Positions 13,533 through 26,344 of a stretch of 64,000 nt of DNA are shown in pieces; positions within the stretch are counted from its first letter, which is position 1; each line of letters starts with the position of its first letter. Position numbers and translations under genes: made by a program. Source of the DNA: Neocallimastix lanati (nom. inval.) (Eukaryota > Neocallimastigomycota > Neocallimastigomycetes > Neocallimastigales > Neocallimastigaceae); contig JACVTC010000003.1 of the NCBI GenBank assembly GCA_016946835.1, forward strand, positions 3,592,501 through 3,656,500, given 5' to 3'. The notes below the pieces were generated by a model. The model had not been told where the DNA came from and made no database searches. It saw nothing but the letters and a program-made list of their open reading frames with translations.

Positions 13533-14749
13533 AAAAGCATACATATAAACATATATATACCGAAGGTTTTTTTTTTTAAGTTTATTATTATATTATTATT
13601 ATTTATTATTTTCAGAAAAAATTACATTTACGTGAAATTGTTTTTTCATTTAATAAAATATAATAGTGACATATTATTTATTGTGATCACAATTTCTTTC
13701 TTAAGTTCAAGACATTTATACTTATCCTACCTAACAAATTTTTTTTATTAACAAAAATGATTCATCTGTGGTAAAATAATAAATAATAAATAATAGATAA
13801 TAGATAATAGATAATAGATAATAGATAATAGATAATAGATAATTAAATAATAAATAATAAATAATAAATAATAAATAATAAATAATAAATAATAAATAAT
13901 AAATAATAAATAATAAATAATAAATAATAAATAATAAATAATAAATAATAAATAATAAATAATAAATAATAAATAATAAATAATAAATAATAAATAATAA
14001 TATTGACATAAAACAAATAAACAAAAATATTAATAAAAAAGTACACTATTTTTTTTTTTTTTTAAATGATTATAAAAAAATTTTATTTATGATATAGTAT
14101 GATATGTATAAATTATTTTATTTTATGAATATATAAATAAAATAATGATTCAATATCCGATATGAATATTTTATAATATAATAAATTTATGATTTTATAT
14201 TTAATATTAATTTTGGGTATTTATAATATATATATAAACATATATATATATAATATGTATTATATTAAGTAATACCAAAAAGTGAAAACTTTTATATCAA
14301 GTTTAAATAATAATATAAATTATTTAATATTTGAGAGAAGAAAAAAAATAAAGCGCCTTACTAAAAAACTCTTTTCTTTTTTTCTTTTAAAAGTATTTTT
14401 ATAAATTTTAAAATAAAAAAATATTATTTTAAATATTGAGTTTTTTTTTAATATAAATTTAATTAATATAGCTTGTATATTTATGATAAAAATATACTTA
14501 TATAATGCTTTTCTTTTTCCGTATATAAAGATAATAAACTATTTTTTTAAAAAAATATTTTTCTTTTTAATATTATCTTTATATCTATCTAATTGTTTTT
14601 TTTTTTTTTTTTTTTAATAATTTATGGTATTTAAATTGATTACTATTAAATTATGTATTAAAATATAATAATATTATAAATATTTTATTTTCTATTTCTT
14701 ATTTTTTTTTTTTAATTGAAAATAAATCTAATTAGTAAATTTAATTGGT
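13061..14749. other. Gene-free stretch with microsatellites
   Basis: No gene recognised. It contains a T run at 13171-13201, an AAAT tract at 13505-13533, and a 230-bp AATAGAT/AATAAAT tract at about 13773-14001 in which a block of TAGA units gives way to a block of TAAA units. The remainder is unstructured A/T. Confidence 0.75.
13773..14001. repeat. (AATAGAT)n then (AATAAAT)n tract
   Basis: About 230 bp of 7-bp units. It is compositionally the same kind of tract as those at 55870-56215 and 63163-63601. Confidence 0.95.
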
Positions 14750-15679
14750 TTAGAAGAGCATATATATACTGTAGAATAATAAAGAGAAAAGAGCTAAGAA
14801 GCTGTAACTGTTACTGACGGCACCACTCTTAAGGTTACTTTCACTATCTGGCTTAATTGGAGTTTGAGTAGCATTGACAGAACGATCAAGAGTAACATCA
14901 GTAGAATTTCCTGGACGGAAACTCATAATCTTCTTGTTGTATGCACCATCAGCATCACCAAGACATTCAGCAACAGTAACAAACTTGTACTTATCAGATG
15001 GAGCATTCTTAAGAACCCATGGAACAATTTCCTTAACAGTGTGAACATGAACATCATGCATTAAAACTAAGTAATTTTCTCTTTTCTCAGCCCATTCCTT
15101 AGTAAGGAAACTTTTAGCCATACTGACTCTCTTTTCTCTTCCTTCTTCTTCTTCTAAACCTTCAAAACTTTTGTAATCCCAATCATTAGTATCACTATCC
15201 CATTGAATAATCTTATATCCCTTGCTTTCAATGTAAGCAATACATTCCTCATCACAGTGACCTTGTGGAGCACGGAAGTACTTTGGACGAACACCAGCAA
15301 TATCTTCAATAAGGTCATCTAATTTACCTAAAGCCTTATCAATGTTTTCTTTACCTTCTGGAATTTCATGAGCCCAAGTATGAGAAGCAACTTGATGACC
15401 TTCATCAATAGTTCTCTTTATAACATTTCTCTTTTCTGGATCAGTTTCTAAATCCTTCCACCAATTGTAACCATTAATAAAGAAAGTAGCTTTGATATTA
15501 GCCGTCTTTAATTGATCCAATAATTCATTAGTGTATTCATATGGTCCATCATCAAAAGTTAAAGCAATGGTATTTGGTTGGGTACAATGATAAATTTTAT
15601 CAGCACTAACAGCCATAGCAGCAGCGAGACCTAAAGCAATAGTATTAAATAAACGCATCTTTGATAAATTTATTTTCAA
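14750..15679 (-). CDS. Polysaccharide (chitin) deacetylase, CE4/NodB family, probably GPI-anchored
   Basis: A 309-aa protein with a signal peptide. The start is either Met1 or Met8; the MRLFNTIALGLAAAMAVSA segment from Met8 is the cleaner signal sequence. The NodB fold has all five CE4 motifs: TFDDGP (41-46, catalytic base and metal Asp), SHTWAH (99-104, metal-binding His100 and His104), RAPQG (136-140), the D..DW region (161-168) and LVLMHD with His208. The active site therefore looks complete. Residues after about 284 form a short Ser/Gly region and a hydrophobic tail (SFLALFSLLFYSIYMLF), as in GPI-anchored fungal chitin deacetylases. Expected role: removing acetyl groups from cell-wall chitin to make chitosan at the surface. 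Acetyl-xylan activity of a related CE4 enzyme cannot be excluded. The coding region is markedly richer in G+C than its flanks. Confidence 0.93.
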   Translation of the reverse strand: MKINLSKMRLFNTIALGLAAAMAVSADKIYHCTQPNTIALTFDDGPYEYTNELLDQLKTANIKATFFINGYNWWKDLETDPEKRNVIKRTIDEGHQVASHTWAHEIPEGKENIDKALGKLDDLIEDIAGVRPKYFRAPQGHCDEECIAYIESKGYKIIQWDSDTNDWDYKSFEGLEEEEGREKRVSMAKSFLTKEWAEKRENYLVLMHDVHVHTVKEIVPWVLKNAPSDKYKFVTVAECLGDADGAYNKKIMSFRPGNSTDVTLDRSVNATQTPIKPDSESNLKSGAVSNSYSFLALFSLLFYSIYMLF

Positions 15680-17465
15680 TAAAAAATATGAATATAATAT
15701 ATTTATATAGTTTTTGTTTTTTTAAAATAATATTTTTATAAATATTATAAATAATTTTTATTTTATTTCTTTTATTTTCTTTTATTTTCTTTTGTTTTCT
15801 TTTATTTTTTTTCAATTTATATTTTTTTTATTTTTTCTTTAATTTTTTTTGTTAATTTTTTTTAATTTCTTTGTTTTTATTTTATTATTTCCTTTTTTTT
15901 TTTTTTCTTTAATTTCTTTTTTTCACAATATTTATAATATTTATGATATTATAAATTTAAATATATATTTTATTTTATATATTTAATGATTAATATATGA
16001 AATAAATATTTAAATAATTTTTTTTAATTTTCTTTTTTGAAGATTTAAAAAATAATTGCTCCATTCATCATCTTTATATATACTTTTTTTTTTTTTTTTT
16101 TTTTTTTGAAGCCCATTACAAAAAATATATAAAATAAAGTTTACTTCATCAAAAAATAATATTTAAATAAAAAATTTATATATAAAAAAAAATTAATAAT
16201 AAATAAAAAAAAAAAAAATAAATGAATGAAAATTTAAATTTATTTTATTTTATTTTATTTTTTTAAAGTTTATGAGAATAAATTAAAATTTCATAAAAAT
16301 AAATGAAAAAATAGAAAAATCTTTTCATGTTTTTTTTTACAATGAAGTTAAATTATTATAAAAAGAATTAAAAAAAATAAAAAAAAATTTTTTAACATTG
16401 TTAAATGAAAATTTAGAATTAGAAAAATCTTTTTTTTTTTTTTAGATTTAATATTTAGATTTATAATTAAATAAATATAAATATATGTTTAACTGTAACT
16501 AATAGAAATATTAACATATAAATAATAAATAAATAATAAGTAAATAATAAATAAAATAAATAATAATAAATAAATAATAATAAATGTTAACATATAAATA
16601 ATAATAAATAAATAATAATAATAATATTAATAATAAAAAAAAAAAAAAAAAAGATATAAATCTATTTAAATCTATTTAAATATATATATATAAAATATAT
16701 AAATATTTTAGTTATCTTCTTATATTTATATTGATATATATTATTTTATATAAATATATTTATTATATCAATTTTAATTTGATATAATTTTTAGGTCTTA
16801 TCGAGGTTTCACACTCTTTACTCATATAATCAATATATAGAGATAGATTAATCGTATCCTCTAAATATCCCAATCTATAAATATATTATTATTATTATTA
16901 TTATTATTATCAATTATTATTATTATTATTATATATTTAAAGTTATAATATATATTTATTATTATAATTAAATTATACACTAATACAAAGTGTAACATTG
17001 TAAATTCAAAGCCATTGAAATTATTGAATTATATTTATAATAATTAATAATTAATAATTAATAATAAATGATTATTAATGATTTTAAATAATTTATAATT
17101 AATAATTAATAGTTTATAATAAATGAAAACACAAAAAATAGGACATCAATTAATTTTGACTGTTAATAAACTTCTTTCCAAGTATTGACATTTTTGATAA
17201 TCGTATATAATTAAATCTGTATATTCTTTTTTCTTTTTTTTCTTTTTTTTCTTCTTTTGCTTATTTATTTATCTAAACTTATATTAATATATACATATAT
17301 AAAAACATCGACAATCAACAACAACAAAAAATTAAAATAAAAAAAAAAAATAACCGCAAATACATAGATATAAATAAAATAAACTTTGTTTTTGTTTGTT
17401 TGTTTGTTTGTTTATAATTTTTTTTTTTTTTTTTTTTTGTGATTAATGAATTCTTAAATAAATAA

Positions 17466-17498
<33 letters not shown>

Positions 17499-17834
17499 TA
17501 AAAATGACACATTAATTAGAAAAATCTTTTTTTTTTTTTTCTAAACTATTGAATGAGTTTGTTACAACTGTCTTTCTCTGTTATTTCTTTATTATTATTT
17601 AAATATTTTATATATTATATCCATATATTATATCTATATATTATTATATATTTGTTTTTATTTTATTGTATTGTATTTTTATTTCTGTCCTTATTTCTGT
17701 TTTTTTTTTTTTTTTTTTTTTAATTAAAATTTTTCATTTAATAAAAAAATTTTTTTTTTTTATTATTATTATTTTATATGGTTTTAACGGATTAATGTAC
17801 AAATAAGGATATACTTTATATATATATAGTATTT

Positions 17835-17871
<37 letters not shown>

Positions 17872-18022
17872 TTATTCAATGTTTATAATATTTTAAAAAC
17901 ATTTATATATAAATATATATATATATATATTATATTTTTCTTTTATTATAATTCCAAAACCTTTTTTTTTTTTTTTTTTATTAATAATATTTATTATTTC
18001 AATTAAAAGAATCATGATTATG

Positions 18023-18074
<52 letters not shown>

Positions 18075-18117
18075 TATTATTTCTGTATATCATATTAATG
18101 ATTGTTTTCCTTTATTC

Positions 18118-18157
<40 letters not shown>

Positions 18158-19195
18158 TACTATCATTTAAAATATAAAAAATATTATAGCAATTAAAGAA
18201 TTAATATCGTATTGATAAGGATTATTATTAATTTTTATTATTAATTAATATTATTAACTTGTCAAAATATAAAATAACAAATTATTGATAATTCATTTAG
18301 AGACCTTTTTTTTTTTTATTTATAATTTTTTTATTTAAATGTCAAAATTTTTTATTTATTTATTTTTTTATTTATTATATTATATAATATAATCAAATAT
18401 AAATATATATAAACCTTTTTTTAATTTTTTAATTTTCAAATTTTTAAATTTTCTTTTTTTTTGTATTTGAGGATTGAAATCTTTAAATAAATAAAAAAAA
18501 TTTTAAAATGAAAATGATGTTTAATTATAAGAATTCATAATTATAATTACAATTACAATACATAAAAAGAAAAAGAAGAAGAAATCAAAATGAAACTTTT
18601 TTTTATTTTTAATATGGATTCATGTTACAACTTAAATTTTCTTCCTTCCTTCCTTCCTTTTTCTTTTTTTTTTTTTTATTTCTATCTTTTATCACTATTT
18701 TTTTTTTTTTTTTTTCATTTCATTATATCGTTTAAGAAGAGTTATTTTTATTTTTTATTTTAAAAGCTTTTTTTATTATTATTATTTGTTTTTTTGTTTA
18801 TCTTTTATTTTATTGGTGATGAAAAAAAAAAAATTAGAAATAATAAAATTTCTAATTTGGATTTTTTTTTTTTTTTTTTTTTTTTTTTCATTATAAACCT
18901 TTTAGACCATAATTTCTTTTAGAGTCAATTCAAACCCTAATCCTTAAGGAAGTGCGTTGTAGATTTTTTTTTTTTTTTTTGAATTTATATATACACTTGA
19001 TTTTTGAATATTTCTTTTTATTTCATGTTATTATTTTACATATTATTATATTCTAATTGGACAAATAATATTTATTTATTATATTAATTCTGTGTTTTTT
19101 TTTTTTTTTTATTATTGTATTTTAATATTAAAATTTTTTCATATAAATAAAAAATGAATAAATAAATAAAGATTAAAGTTCGCAATAATTGCGGC

Positions 19196-19244
<49 letters not shown>

Positions 19245-19690
19245 ATTTTATTTTGAAGGCTTTTTTTTTTTAATTTCGTTATAAATTTATAAATCATCAA
19301 TAGATATTCTCTAATAATAAGAACCTCGGTGAAATATCTTTTCCATAATGAACAAAAAATTATATATTGATAAAAATAAAAGTAATATATATTAGAATAC
19401 TAATAACTAAGAAATATAAAGATTAATATGAAATGAAAAAAAAAAATTCTAGAAAAAATTAAAAAATAATTATCAGGAAATATTGGTTTTCTCATCTTTT
19501 TTTTTTTTTTTCTATTTTTTTTTCTATCTTTGTATTGTCAAATATTTAAAGAAGATAAATGTTTTTATATAATTTGTTACCTTGATTAAATTTTTTTTAT
19601 CTTTTGAATTTTTGTTTTTCTATTTGATTATTAAGATTAATGTAATGATTTTCTGTAAACTAATCATAGATTAACTAAATTGTAAAGGTT
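15680..19690. other. Gene-free A+T-rich stretch
   Basis: No gene recognised over 4 kb. It holds many T runs, a 43-nt A run at 19199-19241, TTA and TTTA microsatellites at 18031-18160, and one arm of a 127-bp inverted repeat (16741-16867, listed separately). The islands near 18900-18960 and 19300-19350 are less A/T-biased but give no recognisable protein. Confidence 0.65.
16741..16867 (+). repeat. 127-bp inverted repeat, left copy
   Basis: By eye this segment matches the reverse complement of 21717-21843 at about 124 of 127 positions with no gaps. It contains a complex core (AGGTCTTATCGAGGTTTCAC...) quite unlike the surrounding A/T. The match ends sharply at both sides. It could be a transposon terminus, a solo element or a conserved RNA or regulatory sequence. 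I checked for a tRNA fold and found none. Confidence 0.9.
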
Positions 19691-19698
19691 AATATTAA

Positions 19699-19860
19699 AG
19701 TTAGTAGTGAAAGACTATAAAAAAGATTCCTATCCATTAAATAAAGTCTTAAACGAAGGCTTTGGAGTGAATCAATCTCCTACATATCCATAAAACAATA
19801 GCTATATGAATTTAGATGATAATATAGAAAAATACATATACAAAATAATGCAAAAGTAAA
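19699..19860 (+). pseudogene. Possible orphan coding fragment
   Basis: One plus-strand frame reads about 54 codons with protein-like composition (YPLNKVLNEGFGVNQSPTYP...) and is broken by one internal stop. No start or family is recognisable. It may be a decayed exon; low confidence. Confidence 0.25.
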
Positions 19861-19999
19861 AAAAATACAATAAATTCATTACAATGGTAATATGTAGAAG
19901 CTACATGATATATGATTCTATTAATTATACAACACCAATGTTACTACATATCCTGTTTAAAACAATATAATACATCAGGTTTCACTTTCTACAGTCTTC

Positions 20000-20820
20000 C
20001 TATATTCTAAAATTTCTCTCTTTGTACTAGAAGCCCATTTAAGAAAGGATATCAATCGATTATCATCAGAATTACTGAAAACTGTAATTGGTACACCTAA
20101 TATAGATCATTTCTTTTTCTTTAACCCCAAATGGACCTGAAAAAACAGTCCATATCCCTAAGAAATAAATACAATGATTTTACAAATAAAGAAGTAGAAA
20201 AAAAAAAAAAAAAAAATAGATAATATTCGACAATCTTCTCAATTAATACTGATTTTTCATCTAATGATAATGATGCACGTAATAAAGAGAATTGGATTAA
20301 TTGGAAACGAACAATCATTAAAGAATCCACCACCAACAGCAGCATCGAATAATTAGTGGAACTTTTGATCAAATGGTTGACAATTTACCAGTATATGGAT
20401 TTTCACCCCTACTAGAATAGAAGCTTCTATTTAAGTCAACGGTGAATGTTGGATTATCATCAATACAAAAGGTTAAAGTATCTTCAGTCATTTTGAGCAT
20501 TGGCAATAGTAACAACAACTTTATCACTGTAAACATCGTTTGGCCATTGACTACCATAATGAATAGCATGATTAATAATATCAGCATCTTGATCTCTGGC
20601 TTCAATAATATCAATTTCACCAGAGGCAGTGGGAATATTGAGGTCATTACATACTTCCATAAAGGAAGAATTGTCCCTACTGCAAGACCTTTACTGAGGG
20701 TTTATCATTGGCGCTCTGACATGTATATTATTGCTGAGAATTTTTCAAATACTACTTCTTCGAGTGTTTCTTCAGTTTGTAACTTCCCTTTAAACAAGGA
20801 TAGTATAACATAACCCATGG
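20000..20820 (-). pseudogene. GH16 beta-glucanase (laminarinase-type) pseudogene
   Basis: Minus-strand fragments in different frames follow the order of a GH16 catalytic domain: the active-site signature SGEIDIIEAR (near 20610-20590, with both catalytic Glu present), then HYGSQWPNDVYS, a beta-strand segment FCIDDNPTFTVDLNRSFYS (20369-20500), and a C-terminal segment in which FDQKFHLII is followed by a glycine-rich turn (20280-20370). At least three frameshifts and several stops break it. A 19-nt A run (20198-20216) sits inside the former C-terminus. GH16 enzymes of this kind cut beta-1,3 or mixed-linkage glucans. It lies inside the 127-bp inverted repeat pair. A further open segment at 20000-20095 (VPITVFSNSDDNRLISFLKW) follows but I do not recognise it. 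Confidence 0.85.
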
Positions 20821-21474
20821 AGATTTGGACTAACTCCCTTATTGGCAAATGCATAAATGTCAAAAAGATTGTAATTTAGTAGAATATATCTACATCACAG
20901 GTAGAATATATTTCTACATGTGCACATGAAATCATGTACCCAAATGCTAGTAATTCCCTCTTAAATATACGGTACTTGCAGTAACCCTCTTAATTAGTAG
21001 GATAGATTTAAAGTATTATTTTTTTTATACTATATTTACACACACACACTAAAATAAAAAAAAAAAAAAAAAAAGGATTAAATTAAAGCAAATAAAAAAA
21101 AAATATTAAAAAAAAATTTAAATTATTATATATTAAATAATCATGTGATTAATTATATGATATGCGGGACTTTTATGTGCAATAATTTATAAGCAGTGGG
21201 TTTTTAAATAATGGTAGTTTAGTTAAAATTTTATTAATAATATTATAATATTCGTACAATTAAAATAATAATTCTAATTCCTAAAAATTTACTAGAGAGT
21301 TCTCTATTTCTAATATAAATAATCTAATCTATTTATAAGAAATAGCTAATATATTAATTATATATTCTAATAGATAGAACTATATAAATTTTATATGAAA
21401 TAAAGTATTATAATTATTATAATTATAATAATACATATTGAAATAAAATAAAATAAAATAATTATTATCATAAA

Positions 21475-21545
21475 GATATAAATTTAATATTTAATAATTA
21501 TTATTAAATATACAAATATGTTACTACACCTATTTGTTTTATATC
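21475..21545 (+). repeat. 71-nt structured repeat, copy 1
   Basis: It differs from the copy at 33678-33748 at 2 of 71 positions. It can fold as an outer stem GATATAAA/TTTATATC enclosing an A/T hairpin and a second hairpin ACAAATATGT/ACCTATTTGT, which has one mismatch in this copy. Only an AG dinucleotide extends the match at the right. Confidence 0.85.
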
Positions 21546-21716
21546 AGAAATGCCCTTGCTAAAAATTAAACTATATATTTTTTTTATAAAAGAAAATATA
21601 AGGTTTAATTAAAATAAATAATAAATTTAAATTTTTTTTTTCTTTTATATTTATAATTCCTATTTGTCCGTTTGGTATCTACGCGATTGTTGCTATAATT
21701 AATAATCTCCTTTAAC

Positions 21717-21843
21717 TATTTAGAGGATACGATTAATCTATCTCTATATATTGATTACATGAATAAAGAGTGTGAAACCTCGATAAGACCTAAAAATTAT
21801 ATCAAATTAAAATTGTTATAATAAATATATTTATATAAAATAA
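21717..21843 (-). repeat. 127-bp inverted repeat, right copy
   Basis: Inverted counterpart of 16741-16867, with about three substitutions and no gaps. The two copies are 4.85 kb apart and enclose the GH16 pseudogene. Confidence 0.9.
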
Positions 21844-22188
21844 TGGAACTAGAAAAGCAAGGTAAGTTTCTTTTCTTATCATTTTTACGCCTTTGACAAA
21901 TTTAATGAAAAAATAAATAGTTACATTGTTTCTCCCTTAAAACGCTTGACGAAGTAGAACTAGGTGTACATAGGGTGAGATAATTAGCATAGTTACACTA
22001 ACTTTATCATATTTTTTTAATAACTTTTTTTATAAAAAAAAAAAATAATAATAAAAATAATAAAAATAATAAAAATAATAATAATAAAGATTTTACACAA
22101 AAAATAATACATATACTTTCTTTTAATTTATTTATATATTTTAAATATCCTTGTTTATTTTCTTTTGCTTTTTTTTTTTTCTTTTGCT

Positions 22189-22228
<40 letters not shown>

Positions 22229-22717
22229 ACAAAAATTTTACTCTATAATATTTTTTTAAATATATAACATTAATTATTTAATGGAACTTTTGGTAAAAAA
22301 ATTATATATATATATATATTGAATTATGTTTTAATTATAATAACTTATATGTATTTTAAAAAGAAATATATTATTCTTTCTTTTTAAAGAAAAATGAAAA
22401 AAAAAAATGATGATTGAATATTAGTTTGAAACACGACTTTCTTTTAAAAAATAATATAATTGGGTAAAATTATTTAAAAAATAATGAATAATAATATAAA
22501 AATTTTTATATGTATAAAATAAAAAATTGATAATAATGTCTTTTTTTACTTTTTCTTTTTTTTCTTTTCTTTTTAAACAATTACTCTATAATATTATTTT
22601 AGATATAATTAAATAAAATAGAAAAAAAAATTTACTAAAAAAGAAAAAAATTATTATAATAGATTAAATATACATTATAAAAATTATAAAAGGTTGAATT
22701 GATAGAATTTAATCGAT

Positions 22718-24395
22718 TTAGTGAACAATTCTAGTTCTGACAACATCTGGTAATTGAGAAAGTTGAGAGTAAACCTTTAATAATTCATCTTCAGAGTTAA
22801 CTGCAATATCAACTTGTAAGTAAGCCATAGAACCACGAGCCTTTGAGATTTGGTTTTCAATATTGTGTGAGTAAAGAATGTGGTTAATAGCCTTAAGAAC
22901 ACCTGGAACGTTCTTGTGGAAGTTTAAGATTCTAATAACATTACTAGCAGATGGAACTTCAGAACATGAAACTTGAGCAAAGTTAACAGCACCTACGGTT
23001 TCACCACAGTTAATGTATTTAACAAGACGGTTAGCAACTTCAGTACCAATGTTAAATTGAGCTTCTTCAGTAGAACCACCAATGTGTGGAGTAAGGATAG
23101 TATTTGGACAATTTTGTAATGGAGTAACCCAACCTTCACAGTTACCCTTTGGTTCATTGGTGTAAACATCGATAGCACAACCACCAAGATGACCACTCTT
23201 TAAAGCTTCAACTAATGGTGGTAATTGAACAATAGTACCTCTTGAAGTGTTAATAAGACAACATCCCTTCTTCATCATTGCAATTTGTTCTCTACCAATC
23301 ATACCATCAGTAGATGGAAGAGATGGAACATGGAATGTAATGAAATCAGAGGTCTTTAATAAAGTTTCAAGGCAGTCTACTTGAGTAGCATTACCAACTG
23401 GTGGAACCTTGTGATAATCATGGTAAATAACTCTACAACCTAAGGCTTCAGCCATAGCGGAAACTTGTCTACCAATATTACCATAACCAACAATACCTAA
23501 GGTACGACCTCGAATTTCATGACAACCCTTAGCAAACTTATTCCAGATAGTTTGGTGCATTTCCTTGTTACGATCACCAACTCTACGTCCAACACAGAGC
23601 ATAAGAGTAATAACTAATTCAGCAACGGAACGACCACTACCTCTTGGACAGTTATAAACTGGAATACCAAGTTGGGAAGCCATTTCAAGATCGACACCAT
23701 TGGTACCAATACAGAAACAACCAATAGCAATAAGGTTCTTAGCAGCAGCAAGAACTCTCTTATTAATCTTAGTCTTTGATCTAACACCAAGAATATGAAC
23801 ATCCTTTATCTTTTCAATTAATTGTTCTTCAGAGAGGGACTTAGCACTCCATTCAATCTATTTATCATATTACCAATATAAGTAATTTATATATAATAAT
23901 AATAATTTATTAATAAACTATTAAAGACAATACCAATAATAACTTTTTTTTTAAATAAATAAATAAATATATATATATATATATAAAAAACGCGATACAC
24001 TTTTTTATTTTCTATTAAATTATTAATTTCTATTGCTATTACAACTCCTCTAATAACTACTAATATTTCATATTATATCACTATTTATCATATATATTTA
24101 TTGTTATATCTAATTTTTGTTCTATTATATATTATATACATACATTATAACCTTGAGCCTTTAAAATTTCAACAGCTGAGTTGTTAATGTTTTCTAATAA
24201 TAAAACCTTCATATCCTTTGAAGAATTAAATGGACGGTATGGTTTTAAAGAACGGTGAGAAGAATATTCAGCTTGCCAGAAGGTGTTTGAATCAAGAGTA
24301 CCTAATCCTGGAATATGTGGGAAACCTCCAGCATCAGAATCAACATCGTTTAAACCAACTTCAGAAGCCTTTGGTAATTTAGTAGTATTTTCCAT
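22718..24395 (-). CDS. serA: D-3-phosphoglycerate dehydrogenase, two exons
   Basis: Exon 1 is 24395-24144 (84 codons) and exon 2 is 23857-22718 (379 codons plus stop), joined in phase 0 across an intron at 24143-23858 with donor GTATGT and acceptor TAG. This gives 463 aa, close to yeast Ser3/Ser33. The exon 1 end GYN joins IEWSAKSLSEEQLIEKI. Visible parts: the hydroxyacid dehydrogenase substrate domain; the NAD-binding Rossmann motif GIVGYGNIG; SRGTIV; the active-site segment TPHIGGSTEEAQ with the catalytic His; and a C-terminal ACT domain (the last 75 residues, from about VNFAQVSCSEVP), which in relatives binds serine for feedback inhibition. It converts 3-phosphoglycerate to 3-phosphohydroxypyruvate, the first step of serine synthesis. 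Sequence and C-terminus resemble the E. coli/yeast SerA type. Codon use is far less A/T-biased than the flanks. Confidence 0.95.
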
Positions 24396-25338
24396 TTTTG
24401 CTTTAGGTATGTTTTAATCAAAAAAAGGTATAATTTCACAATAAATTAAAATATATATTATAATAAAAAATAAATTTTTATTATATTCAATAATTTAATG
24501 TTATATATCTAAAAAAAAAATTAAATATTCTGTGAAGAAAAAAAAAAAAAAAAAAAAAAAAAAAGGAATTTTATAAAATATTTATATAAAAATTTTTTTT
24601 ACTAAAATACATAATAAATAATAATGATTATTGATTATTGATTATTGATTATTGATTATTGTTTTTTTTAATTATTTATTTCAATATAATAGTTAATATA
24701 TAAAATTATATTAATTAGATAATATAATATTTACAAAGTTTTATTTTATATTAATAAATTTAAATATAATATAATATATTATATTATATATTATTAATAT
24801 ACTTTACATATATTTTAATAAAAAAAGTTGATGGTAATTTTTTTTTAAAGATTTTTAATTGAAACCGTATATTACATTTATATTATTATATTCCAATATA
24901 TGTAATTTATGAAAAAATCAATATATTTAATTATTTTTGTAGTATAAATTAATATATTACTCTATTATAGGAGTTGAAAAGCTAAGAAAACACAAAAGTT
25001 AAATTAAATCATCTTAATAATATAATAATATATTTAAAATGTTATAATTAATTATTATAAATAAAATAATTCATTTTATTATTTATTTATTATTTATTTA
25101 TTATTTATTTAATTATTATATTATATTATTTATTTAATTATTATATTATTTATTTATTTATTATTTATTATTTATTTATTTATTATAAGTTATTAAAGAT
25201 CCAATTATAAATTACAATATACGGATATACAGTCTATATAATCAAAATAAACTTGAATATATAGTAAAATTAAATCAGTAAATATATTATTTAATTTATC
25301 CATTTCCATGAATAAAAAAAAAATTCATAGGATAAACG

Positions 25339-25372
<34 letters not shown>

Positions 25373-25906
25373 TAAAAAAAAAAGGTATCAATTCAATATT
25401 TAATACTTTATATAATAATATATTTTATTCTAATATTTATTCTAATATTTATTCTAATATTTAATATAGTATTTAATATAAACGAAATTAAAAATAATAT
25501 TTGATACTAATTAATTATAATTCTTTTTTTTTTTTTTTGTTTCTGTTTTATTTTTGTTTTTTATAGGTGTTGTTTGTTTGAAACGGAAGGAAAGGAAAGA
25601 TATGAAGATATAGTATTATATAATATAGTATTATATATAATATTAGTAAAATAGAATAGAATAGCTTAAATAATAATTAATCAAATAAGAAAATATTTAA
25701 TTAAATTAACCTCCAATATCAAATAAACTTAAAATATCATAATCACTTTTAATACCGCCATCAATTATCAATTAACATTGTTAACAGTTCAATACTGCCA
25801 TCAATTAACATTATTAATAGTTTTTTTTTTTTTTATAAATTTTTACTTCCTCATAATTCATTCCTATTAAATAAATATTATGGTGACACATTCATTATTT
25901 AATTAT

Positions 25907-26060
25907 TTATTATTTAATTATTTATTATTATTATTATTATTATTATTTATTATTATTTATTATTATTTATTATTATTTATTATTATTATTATTATTATTA
26001 TTTATTATTATTCATTATTTATTATTATTATTATTATTTATTATTTATTATTTATTATTT
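25907..26060. repeat. TTA/TTATTTA microsatellite
   Basis: About 150 bp of TTA and TTATTTA units. Confidence 0.9.
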
Positions 26061-26307
26061 ATTAATAAATACTCTTTTTATTATTTATTATTTATTATTC
26101 ATTATTCATAAATAAAATAAAAAATAAAATAAAATTATCATTACTTAATATATTTTTTTTATTTATATTTTATTTATAATTATTATAATAACTCTTTATG
26201 TTATTTTTATTAATGAAACATATTCAATACTTTAAAGAATTATGAATTGGCTTATATCTTTTCTATCTGAAGAATTGATTTTTTCTCTATTCAATGAGTG
26301 ATTATTG

Positions 26308-26344
<37 letters not shown>

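Larger units (their letters stand above)
20860..22717. other. Stretch with repeat elements, no intact gene
   Basis: It contains two nearby near-palindromes (GTAGAATATATCTAC and GTAGAATATATTTCTAC, 20879-20920), a 71-nt structured repeat (21475-21545) and the right copy of the 127-bp inverted repeat (21717-21843). At 21844 a frame reads ATGGAACTAGAAAAGCAAG and meets a consensus donor GTAAGT, but no following exon was found. A T run of about 35 nt ends near 22223. Confidence 0.6.

Noticed and set aside
16741-16867. tRNA gene in the 127-bp repeat
   Set aside because: Length and complexity suggested it, but the ends do not pair as an acceptor stem and no TPsiC arm or anticodon loop can be placed.
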